A stretch of DNA of 64,000 nt from Caulobacter sp031457805. GTDB taxonomy: Bacteria > Pseudomonadota > Alphaproteobacteria > Caulobacterales > Caulobacteraceae. The notes below the pieces were generated by a model. It did not search any database. It had not been told where the DNA came from and was given only the letters and a program-made list of their open reading frames with translations. The stretch lies in contig NZ_JAVDXI010000003.1 of NCBI RefSeq assembly GCF_031457805.1, positions 124,001-188,000 of the forward strand, written 5' to 3'. The position numbers and the translations under genes were made by a program. Shown one piece after another: positions 8,158 to 15,348 of this stretch. The stretch's first letter is position 1. Each line of letters begins with the position of its first letter.

Positions 8158-8589
8158 ATGGCCTCGGTCAAGGGCATCAAGCTCGTGCTGAAGGTGGGCA
8201 ACGGCGCCTCACCCGAAGTGTTCACCGCCCGTTGCAGCCTCAACGCTCAGCGCGGCATCAAATTCACCGCCGACCTGCAGGACACCGCCGAGGTGGACTG
8301 CACGGATCCCGAAAAGGTCGCCTGGCTCGTCCGCGACAAGGTCTCGGTCTCGGGCGAGGTCAACGCCTCGGGCGTCCTCGATAAGGCCGACCTGGCGTTC
8401 TTCTTCGACTGGGTGAAGGACAAGGACGCCAAGAACTGCGAGGTCGTGGTCGACATCGCGGGCGGCTACCTCTGGGAGGGCGCCTGGCACTGCTCGGACT
8501 TCGAGGTGACCGGGGATCGCGGCAAGCGCTGCGAGATCTCGATCAACCTCAAGTCCGAGGGTGAGATCGAAGGCTCGGCCGTCGACTGA
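8158..8589 (+). CDS. Major tail tube protein
   Basis: 143 residues, beta-rich, with a start MASVKGIKLVLKVGNG and the repeated strand pattern of TP901-1/lambda V-like tube subunits (VSVSGEVNASGVLDKAD in the middle, CEISINLKSEGEIE at the end). It forms the hexameric rings of the tail tube. Preceded by GGAGACAACC as ribosome-binding site after a 38-base gap, and its stop overlaps the chaperone gene start (TGATG at 8587-8591). Confidence 0.85.
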   Translation: MASVKGIKLVLKVGNGASPEVFTARCSLNAQRGIKFTADLQDTAEVDCTDPEKVAWLVRDKVSVSGEVNASGVLDKADLAFFFDWVKDKDAKNCEVVVDIAGGYLWEGAWHCSDFEVTGDRGKRCEISINLKSEGEIEGSAVD

Positions 8590-9026
8590 TGCGCTACGAC
8601 GGCAGCATCCAGCTGTCGTTCGGGGGCGGGAGGTTCACCTTCCGCCTCGCGCTCGGCGAGCTTGAGGAGCTGGAGGAGGTTTGCGGCGACCGCAAGCCCG
8701 ACGGCTCGATCCGCCGCGTGGGTCCGGGCCTGGTGCTCGATCGCCTCCGCACCAACCAATGGACCACGGGCGACGTCCTTCACACGATCCGCCTCGGCCT
8801 GATCGGCGGCGGCATGAACCAGTATGAAGCCCAGCGCATGGCCGATCGCTACGTCGCCCAGCGCCCGGCCTGGTTCGAGAATGCCCTGGTGGCCCTCGCC
8901 GTCCTCGATGCCGCCTTGGCGGAGCCGGACGAAAGCCTGGGGGAGCCAGTGGCGGGGGAGACGGGGACAGGCTCCCAGACGGCCGGATCTCCTTCGCCAG
9001 CATCTATCGAAACGCCGGCGCCCTAG
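8589..9026 (+). CDS. Tail assembly chaperone, upstream frame (lambda G-like, GTA gp10 family)
   Basis: 145-residue protein resembling the GTA gp10/tail assembly chaperone family: RFTFRLALGELEELEE (about residues 15-30), then VLHTIRLGLIGGGM and a helical end, finishing in a Pro/Ser/Thr-rich tail. It sits between tail tube and tape measure, where lambda has G and G-T. Two G-rich slippery sites occur near its end (8939-8945 and 8954-8960), and the -1 frame beyond them encodes a second chaperone-like segment. The protein is probably made in a short and a frameshifted long form. Confidence 0.85.
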   Translation: MRYDGSIQLSFGGGRFTFRLALGELEELEEVCGDRKPDGSIRRVGPGLVLDRLRTNQWTTGDVLHTIRLGLIGGGMNQYEAQRMADRYVAQRPAWFENALVALAVLDAALAEPDESLGEPVAGETGTGSQTAGSPSPASIETPAP

Positions 9027-9175
9027 GCTACGACATCGACCAGGTGCGCCGGATGAGCCTCTGGCAGTTCCGGGCCATCGTCGAGGGCTACCGTCGCGCC
9101 AACAGCGCTGAGGACGAGAAGCCGCCCGCGCCGACCGACGCGGAGCATGATGAACTCATGGCGAAGTACGGTTGA
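8957..9175 (+). CDS. Tail assembly chaperone C-terminal part, -1 frameshift product (lambda G-T-like)
   Basis: In the frame one base back from the preceding gene, an open stretch runs to TGA at 9173-9175. It encodes RLPDGRISFASIYRNAGALG, then an MSLWQFRAIVEGYRRAN helix and a final LMAKYG, the look of the T half of tail chaperones. No ATG, GTG or TTG exists in this frame until 9044/9053, after the conserved-looking residues. Access by -1 slippage at GGGGGAG sites (8939-8945, 8954-8960) is therefore the best explanation. The coordinates mark only the shifted-frame part; the full product would start at 8589. Slippage is inferred. Confidence 0.65.
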   Translation, partial: GDGDRLPDGRISFASIYRNAGALGYDIDQVRRMSLWQFRAIVEGYRRANSAEDEKPPAPTDAEHDELMAKYG

Positions 9176-9695
9176 ACGGCTTTCGCAGGCCGCCGGGCCT
9201 GATAGTGAATTGCGTTGCGCCGCTGGTCAGAAGGGGCAACTCGAACACGATCTGCCTCGCTGATGTCAGGTCGCGAAGCGCTTGGCCCACGTAGATTTGT
9301 GAACCAGATCGATCGTCCCACGGAATGCTGGGAAAGGCCGTAACGTCGGCCGCGTCGGCCTTCCAGTGGATCGTACAGTTGCTAGTGCTTTCGCAGCGGA
9401 GCTGATCGCCAACCACTCGGACGAAAACCGAGACGTCTTCAGATCCAGGAATGTCCTGAAGGCAAACGGCAGCTCGCGTCTCAGCGGCTGCCTGGGTTTG
9501 ATCGACGTTAGGCGCTGCGCTCACGCATGCCTGGTGAGTGATCGTCTGCCTCATCGCGTCCCGCTGCTCGGTGTAGATCCAGCCGTCTGAAGCTGACGCC
9601 ACCTCCGACTTGGTCGGGGGACCGGAGTTGGCACGTTGGTCGCAGCCGCACACCGCAAGCGCGCTGGCGGCCAAGATCACGCCCGTCCTGATCAT
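9156..9695 (-). CDS. Phage-borne lipoprotein (moron) on opposite strand
   Basis: 179-residue protein encoded against the tail operon, between chaperone and tape measure. A lipoprotein signal is clear: Met-Ile-Arg, hydrophobic core, then AVCGC, so Cys16 or Cys18 is lipidated. The body holds four further Cys, suggesting disulfides, and ends with FELPLLTSGATQFTIRPGGL, faintly like VasI/TagO-type envelope proteins. ATG at 9695 has GGAG eight bases upstream, better than the GTG at 9704. Its 3' end overlaps the chaperone frame by 20 bases. Opposite strand, own ribosome site and surface location suggest a lysogenic-conversion gene, possibly superinfection exclusion; that role is a guess. Confidence 0.75.
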   Translation of the reverse strand: MIRTGVILAASALAVCGCDQRANSGPPTKSEVASASDGWIYTEQRDAMRQTITHQACVSAAPNVDQTQAAAETRAAVCLQDIPGSEDVSVFVRVVGDQLRCESTSNCTIHWKADAADVTAFPSIPWDDRSGSQIYVGQALRDLTSARQIVFELPLLTSGATQFTIRPGGLRKPFNRTSP

Positions 9696-9730
9696 CGCAG
9701 TCACTCCAGTTTCGTTGGTCAGGAGATGTT

Positions 9731-12700
9731 ATGGCTGACATTGACGTCCAGCGCCTTTTAGTCCGTCTCGAAGCCCGGATCGACAAGTACGAACAGGCCC
9801 TGTCGAAGGCGAACGCCCAGACGGACCGCCGGGCTCGGGCGATCGAGGCGCGCTTCGATCAGTCCGTCCGCAAGCTAGACGACGCCGGCCGTAAGATGGG
9901 GCGGGTCTATGACCCGCTCCTCGCCGCGTCGAAGCGCATGGAAGGGCAACTGTCCGCCAGTAGCGGCAAGATCCGCGGTGCCCTTCTGGCCACCGCTGCG
10001 CCGCTGGGCGCAGGCTTGGTCGCCGGCCTTTCCGCCAACAAGATCAAGGACTACGCGGACGGTTATACCCGCTACACCAACCAGCTGAAGGTCGCGGGCC
10101 TTGAGGGCCAGAACCTGACGACTGTTCAGGATCGCCTGTACGCGTCGGCGCAGAAATACGGCGCGCCTTTAGAGCAGCTCGGCACCCTCTACGGCAGAAC
10201 CGCGTCGGCGCAAAAAGAGCTCGGCGCGTCCACCGAAGACCTGCTCAGGTTCACGAACGGAACGGCGGCGGCGCTGAAGGTTCAAGGCGGCAGCGCCGAA
10301 GAAGCGCGCGGCGCTCTTCTGCAACTCACCCAGGGCCTCGGCAGCACGGTATTCCGCGCCGAGGAGTTCAACAGTGTCCTCGAAGGGGCGCGGCCGATCA
10401 TCCAGGCCGTGGCGCGCGGGAGCGACCGCTGGGGCGGATCGATCGCGAAGCTTCGCGCCGACATCATCGCGGGGAGCGTCTCGAACAAGGAATTCTTCCA
10501 AGCGGGTCTGGTCGGTTTCCGCGAGACCGAGCGGGTTGCGGACAAATCCGTCCTGACGATCGCCGCCTCCTTCCAGATCCTGAATAACGCCCTGGGCAAG
10601 TACATTGGCGAAACGGATTCGTCGCTCAGCGCCACGGCTCGGTTGTCAGCTGGCATCCAAGGCGTCGCGAATAATCTCGAACTCATCGTACCGGCGCTTG
10701 GTGTGATCGGAGCCGCTTACGGGGTGCGCGTGGCGGGTGGTCTGATCAAGGCCAACGCCGCCCAAATCGAACTGGCACTCGCGGTCGCGAGCGGCAACGC
10801 GGTGATGATCGACGGGGCGCGTGCGGCTGTTCTGAAATCCGACGCTGCAGTAAAGGCGAACCAGGCAGAGATCGCGGCGATCCAGGCGAACATCGCTGCA
10901 TTGCGCGAAGAGGCTGCGCAGTATCAAGCCAACCTCGCCTTAGCGACGGAACAGCGCCTGGCGGCCAAAGCAGCGCAAGCGCAAGCGGCGACCAACGCAG
11001 CAGCGGGTTTCGGGAACATTCGCGTCGGCGCCGGCGCGCTTTCCGCTCCCGTCAATGCAGCGGCTGCTGCGACCCAGTTTGGCGAGGCCGGGCAAAACGC
11101 AATTGCCGATCGTCGACGGCTTGCCGCCGTTACCAAGGAACTTGAAGTCGCGGAAGCCGCCCTCACTGTGGCCTCGGGACGCGCGGCAGCAGCGCAAGCA
11201 GCACACACGGCGGCGGTCAGTGCGGCTAGCATCGCTGCTCGTGCGGGCGCCGTCGCGACGCAGCTGTTCACCGGCGCGCTGACCCTCATCGGCGGCAGCG
11301 TCGTTGGCGGCGCTGTCGTCTTGGCCCTGGGCGCGATCGTCGGCGCCGTCATCCTGCACAATCGCCACGTCAAGCAGGCAGCGGAAGATCAGGCAAAGCT
11401 GCGGGCTGACTCGAAAGCTCTGGCCGAAAAGCTGAAAGAAACTGCCGCCTATGGGCGAGCCGCCGCCGAGGGGGTGAAGGGCCTAGGAAGCCAAGCGGCT
11501 ACGGCAACGCCGAAGGTCACCGCCTTCGCCGGGGCCGTCGGTCAACTCGCCGACGAACTGTTCCGCGCGGCGGAGGCTCGCAAGGCGGAAGCGATCGCGG
11601 CGCTCGAAACTCAGAAGAGCAACGCCAAGGTCAACTTGGACAAGGCTATCGCCCGGCAGGCCGAGGAAACCCGCCCGGTACGGAACTCTGCGCTTGAGGA
11701 AGGCGGACGCGGCGCTGCCGGCGCGGCGGCCTCCGTTGGTCTCAACGCTACTGCGGCGCTGGCTAACAGCAATGCCGCCCAGGAAGTCGCTCGGGCGGCA
11801 GCTGATTTCAAGGCAGCGGACGCGGAGATCAAACGCCTACGCGGCCTTAAACCTGAGGCCTTCGTTCGGCCGTCGGACTTGACGGGCAAGCGCGACCTTC
11901 CGGCCGAGCTTGCCGATCTCCAAACCCGTCTGAAGATCGCCCAGGCGGCGCACAACGGCGCCGCGACCCGCGAGCTTCAGGCGCAGATCTACACGCTGAA
12001 GAAGACGTCGACCTACATGAAGGCCGGCCTGAAGTTCGACGAGGCATATGCGCTGGCCTCGAAGGAAGCCGCCGAAATCAAGTCTGCCGCCGAAGGCTAC
12101 GCGGCGCAGCAGGCGGGCAAGAAGGGCGCTCGCACCGCACTTCAGGAGGACCGCGCGGACCTGCAGCACGACCGCCGCTACGCCGCCGACCTGGCGCGCG
12201 CCCAGGACGATCAGCTGCAAGCCCAGGCGGACCTCACGTCCTCGACGCAGGACCGTCTGAAGGTCGAGCTGGCCAGGATCGAGACCGCTCGCCAGGCGCG
12301 GGCCGACGAGCTGGCCGACCAGGCCAAGTCTGCGGCCAATCCGAGCGGCTATTCGCCCGCCGAGATCGAGCGGCTGACCAAGCTGGCGAACGATACTGCC
12401 GACAAGCAGAAGGCCCGCGCCCAGGCCGTCGCCGACCAGGAAGTCGCCGACCAGGCCGTCGCCCTGGCCGAGAACGACCTTCAGAACCGCACCGAACTGC
12501 TCCAGGCCCAGCAAGGCCTGGCGACCACGGTCGCCGAGCGTCGGGACCTGGAGCTGAAGATCCTCGACCTGCAGCAGCAGGAAGAGCGCGCCCGCACCGA
12601 GGCGATCATCGCCTCGAAGACGGCGACGGACGCGGAGAAGGCCATCGCCCGCCAGCGCCTCGCGGCCCTGCCGGCGATCGAGGCCCTGCAGCGCAAGGCG

Positions 12701-13651
12701 GTCGAACGCGCCAACGAAAGCCAGCTGGCCTCGTATCGCCGCTCGCTGATCGTGCCGGGCACGGAACAGGCCGACCAGGGCGTTGTCGAGGGCTTGCAGA
12801 CCCTGCGGTCCTCGCTGGTGAGCGCGGCGCTGGAGTCGGGCAACTTCGCCAGCGTCCTGGCCAATGTCGGACGGACGATCGGCGAGCAGATCGTCGGGCG
12901 CCTCGTCGACCAGCTGCTGATCGCGCCGACGGCCGAAGCGGCGGAAAAGGCCCTGGACGCCCTCTTCGGCACGGCGAGCACGGCGGCCGACGCGGCCGGG
13001 ACGACAGCGGCCAGCGCCAAGGCGGCGGCCGACGGCGCGGCGGCGGTGAGCGCGGGCGCACTGGCCACGGCGGCGGCATCGGCCACGGCGGCCCTGCTCA
13101 CCCTGACGGCGGCGGCGACGTCTTCGGCCGGCGCCGAGGGCGCGGGCTTCGTCGCCGGTTTCCTTGGACTCCGCGGTGGCGGCGCCATCCCCGGCTATGC
13201 CGGCGGGGGCGGCCTGGTGCGCGGTCCCGGCGGCCCGAGGGATGACGCGATCCTGGCCCAGCTGGCCAGCGGCCGGTTCCTGAAGCTCTCCGACGAGGAG
13301 TTCGTGGTCAACGCCCAGGCCACGCGAGAGCATCGCGGCCTGCTCGAAGCGATCAACAGCGGCACGCTGCGCGGCTACGCGGGTGGCGGGTCGATCGCGA
13401 CGGGCGGAGCGCTGTCGACGGTGCGGAAGGTCAACAGCCTGTCGTTCTCGTCGGGCCTGGCCAATGGCGGCCGGCAGTCGGTCTTCCAGTTCGATTTGCG
13501 CGGCGCGATCCTGACGGAGGATCTGATGCACGACATCAACGGCAAGATCTCCGCCGCCGAAAGCCGGGCCGCTATCCGTGGCGCCCAGGGCGGCGCGGCG
13601 ATGGCCCAGGCCCAGATCCAGAAGGCGGCGGCAAGCCGCCTGGGCCGCTGA
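9731..13651 (+). CDS. Tail tape measure protein
   Basis: 1306 residues, the longest gene of the prophage, fixing tail length. The N-terminus is a coiled coil (DIDVQRLLVRLEARIDKYEQ), followed by the conserved tape-measure N-domain (YADGYTRYTNQLKVAGLEGQ at about residues 109-128, then FRAEEFNSVLEGARP). A hydrophobic segment near residues 511-545 is probably membrane spanning after ejection. Long Ala/Gln/Lys coiled coils cover residues 580-1010, and the C-terminus is Gly-rich with RGPGGPRDDAI. AGGAG precedes the ATG by five bases. The minus-strand lipoprotein gene separates it from the chaperones. Confidence 0.93.
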   Translation: MADIDVQRLLVRLEARIDKYEQALSKANAQTDRRARAIEARFDQSVRKLDDAGRKMGRVYDPLLAASKRMEGQLSASSGKIRGALLATAAPLGAGLVAGLSANKIKDYADGYTRYTNQLKVAGLEGQNLTTVQDRLYASAQKYGAPLEQLGTLYGRTASAQKELGASTEDLLRFTNGTAAALKVQGGSAEEARGALLQLTQGLGSTVFRAEEFNSVLEGARPIIQAVARGSDRWGGSIAKLRADIIAGSVSNKEFFQAGLVGFRETERVADKSVLTIAASFQILNNALGKYIGETDSSLSATARLSAGIQGVANNLELIVPALGVIGAAYGVRVAGGLIKANAAQIELALAVASGNAVMIDGARAAVLKSDAAVKANQAEIAAIQANIAALREEAAQYQANLALATEQRLAAKAAQAQAATNAAAGFGNIRVGAGALSAPVNAAAAATQFGEAGQNAIADRRRLAAVTKELEVAEAALTVASGRAAAAQAAHTAAVSAASIAARAGAVATQLFTGALTLIGGSVVGGAVVLALGAIVGAVILHNRHVKQAAEDQAKLRADSKALAEKLKETAAYGRAAAEGVKGLGSQAATATPKVTAFAGAVGQLADELFRAAEARKAEAIAALETQKSNAKVNLDKAIARQAEETRPVRNSALEEGGRGAAGAAASVGLNATAALANSNAAQEVARAAADFKAADAEIKRLRGLKPEAFVRPSDLTGKRDLPAELADLQTRLKIAQAAHNGAATRELQAQIYTLKKTSTYMKAGLKFDEAYALASKEAAEIKSAAEGYAAQQAGKKGARTALQEDRADLQHDRRYAADLARAQDDQLQAQADLTSSTQDRLKVELARIETARQARADELADQAKSAANPSGYSPAEIERLTKLANDTADKQKARAQAVADQEVADQAVALAENDLQNRTELLQAQQGLATTVAERRDLELKILDLQQQEERARTEAIIASKTATDAEKAIARQRLAALPAIEALQRKAVERANESQLASYRRSLIVPGTEQADQGVVEGLQTLRSSLVSAALESGNFASVLANVGRTIGEQIVGRLVDQLLIAPTAEAAEKALDALFGTASTAADAAGTTAASAKAAADGAAAVSAGALATAAASATAALLTLTAAATSSAGAEGAGFVAGFLGLRGGGAIPGYAGGGGLVRGPGGPRDDAILAQLASGRFLKLSDEEFVVNAQATREHRGLLEAINSGTLRGYAGGGSIATGGALSTVRKVNSLSFSSGLANGGRQSVFQFDLRGAILTEDLMHDINGKISAAESRAAIRGAQGGAAMAQAQIQKAAASRLGR

Positions 13652-13652
13652 C

Positions 13653-14246
13653 ATGGCCTTTCTGCTGCCCGCCCTGCCGCGCGCCGCCGAGATCGAACCC
13701 GAGATCCCGGACGCCAGCGCCCGCGTATCGCCCACGACCGGCGCCGGCGCGTCCCAGACGATCCTGCGTCCCGGCCGATGCGCCGTCTCCGTGACGATCG
13801 GCGATCTCAGCGAAGCGGGAGCCGCCGCCTGGCTGGCCGCCCAGCTGCGCCACAAGACCGAGGGCGGCGCGGTTCGCCTGATCTGGCCTCGCCTGGGCGT
13901 CACCGGCCTGCCGGTGTCCGCCGTGGTCGACGGCGCGGGTCAGGCTGGCTCGCTGCTCGCGATCCGTGGCCTGACGCCAGGCTCGACCCTGCCGACCTTC
14001 ACCCCGTTCAGCTTCATCAAGAACGGCGTGGTGTACATGCACCGGACAACGTCCGAGGTCGTGGCGGACGGCGCTGGCCGGGTCATCGTGACGATCGGCC
14101 CGATGTTGCGCGCATCCCCGGCCGACGGCGCGACCCTGGCCTTCACCGAGCCGATGATCGAGGGCGACCTCGACCCCGGCCCGATCAAGTGGTCGGTGAA
14201 GCGGCTGCGCTTCCACACCGTGACGTTCAAGATCTCGGAACGATAG
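13653..14246 (+). CDS. Tail protein, probable distal tail component
   Basis: 197 residues, starting two bases after the tape measure stop. Mostly beta: PGRCAVSVTIGDLSEAGAAA, then RLIWPRLGVTG, and a C-terminal GPIKWSVKRLRFHTVTF. Its place between the tape measure and the next tail tip genes is that of lambda M or GTA gp12-like distal proteins. I do not recognise the family with certainty, so the assignment rests on position and fold impression. Confidence 0.75.
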   Translation: MAFLLPALPRAAEIEPEIPDASARVSPTTGAGASQTILRPGRCAVSVTIGDLSEAGAAAWLAAQLRHKTEGGAVRLIWPRLGVTGLPVSAVVDGAGQAGSLLAIRGLTPGSTLPTFTPFSFIKNGVVYMHRTTSEVVADGAGRVIVTIGPMLRASPADGATLAFTEPMIEGDLDPGPIKWSVKRLRFHTVTFKISER

Positions 14247-14251
14247 CCGTC

Positions 14252-14905
14252 ATGAGCTTCTCGCCCGAAAGGGACGCCGCGCTCAAGCAGCCGGCGATCA
14301 TGCTGCCGTTCTGCCTGCAATGGGACCTGCCCGGGGGGCCGCTGCGCCTCAGCGAGGCCGGGTTCTTCTCGTTCGAAGTCGACGGCCAGGAAGTCACCTT
14401 CCAAGAGCGCGACGAGACCTTCGGCGTGCTGGGCGCGATCGGCCCGATCGCCGACGGCCTGATGACCGAGGCGCCGTCGACCTCGTTCGTGATCTTCCCG
14501 CCGACCAACGCCGCCATGGCCGCCCTGGCCGCGCCTGGCGTCCAAGGTTCGCGCGTGCGGATCTGGGAGGTCGTGCTGGATCCGATCACCGGCCAGGTCG
14601 TGGGCGAGGCCGACGAGCAGTTCGTCGGCGAAAGCGATGTGCTGACCAACACGGTCGACGAGAACATTCGCAGCCTGACGATCACCGCCAACTCGCGGAT
14701 GGCGCGGTTCCTCCGCAAGAAGGAAGGCGCGCGGCTGAACAACGGCTTCCACCAGCGGTGCAAGCCCGGCGAGCTGGGCCTGCAATACATGCAGTCCGTC
14801 TCGCGCTCGATCCCCTGGGGCTCGGACACCCCGACCAGCGCGCTCAGCGCGGCCCAGGCGGCGGCCTACGCCCGCCTCTACGGCACGACCTACTTCGGGG
14901 CCTGA
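14252..14905 (+). CDS. Tail tip protein (lambda L / DUF2163-like position)
   Basis: 217 residues. The segment DVLTNTVDENIRSLTITANS (residues 131-150) followed by LNNGFHQRCKPGELGLQY is typical of phage minor tail proteins just before the peptidase and J-like genes, a place held by lambda L or GTA gp13 (DUF2163). Two Cys residues (one in HQRC) could bind a metal cluster as in lambda L, but there are too few to be sure. The ATG is five bases after the previous stop. Confidence 0.72.
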   Translation: MSFSPERDAALKQPAIMLPFCLQWDLPGGPLRLSEAGFFSFEVDGQEVTFQERDETFGVLGAIGPIADGLMTEAPSTSFVIFPPTNAAMAALAAPGVQGSRVRIWEVVLDPITGQVVGEADEQFVGESDVLTNTVDENIRSLTITANSRMARFLRKKEGARLNNGFHQRCKPGELGLQYMQSVSRSIPWGSDTPTSALSAAQAAAYARLYGTTYFGA

Positions 14906-14907
14906 CC

Positions 14908-15348
14908 ATGACGCCGCTCGACGTCCGCGTCGCCGCCGCCCAGGCGACGCGCGAGGCCTTCTGTGACCAGACCTTCGAGTGGGGCGTGCGCGATTGCGTC
15001 CGCCTGGCGGCCCACGACCTGAAGGGCCTCGGCTATCGGCCGCGTCTGTCGCGGGGCGGTTACTACAAGACCGCCCTGTCGGCCCGGAAGGCGCTGAAGC
15101 GAACCGGGTTCGCCACTCTGGAGGCGGCCCTGGATGACCTGGGCCTGGCGCGCCTGCCGTGGGCCTATGCCTTGCCCGGCGACATCGTGGCCCTGCCGTC
15201 GGCCGAGGATTGGCCGGCTCTGGGCGTCGTCATGGATCAGACCCTCGTCCTGGCCTTCGCGCCGGACGGTGTCTGCCGCCTCGCCAAGCCCGCCGCCGCC
15301 GACATCCTGTGCCTGTGGAGCGCCGCCCCATGCCTCAAGCCGCGCTAG
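14908..15348 (+). CDS. Tail-associated cysteine peptidase-like protein (NlpC/P60-like, DUF6950)
   Basis: 146 residues. The motif FEWGVRDCVRLAAHDLKGLG (residues 21-40) puts a Cys after a Trp-Gly-x-Arg-Asp turn, as in NlpC/P60 and related DUF6950 tail proteins. A later PWAYALPGDIVALPS is also typical. In GTA and lambda (K protein) this gene precedes the J-like protein and is thought to trim peptidoglycan or assist tip assembly. No clear catalytic His is visible in the expected GxxxH form, so activity is uncertain. It overlaps the next gene by 19 bases. Confidence 0.75.
   Translation: MTPLDVRVAAAQATREAFCDQTFEWGVRDCVRLAAHDLKGLGYRPRLSRGGYYKTALSARKALKRTGFATLEAALDDLGLARLPWAYALPGDIVALPSAEDWPALGVVMDQTLVLAFAPDGVCRLAKPAAADILCLWSAAPCLKPR

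Noticed and set aside
11837..13903. 688-codon open frame on the minus strand across the tape measure gene
   Set aside because: It is antisense to a well supported tape measure gene, has Arg/Gly-rich composition without motifs, and no ribosome-binding site. Long antisense frames are expected at this GC content.
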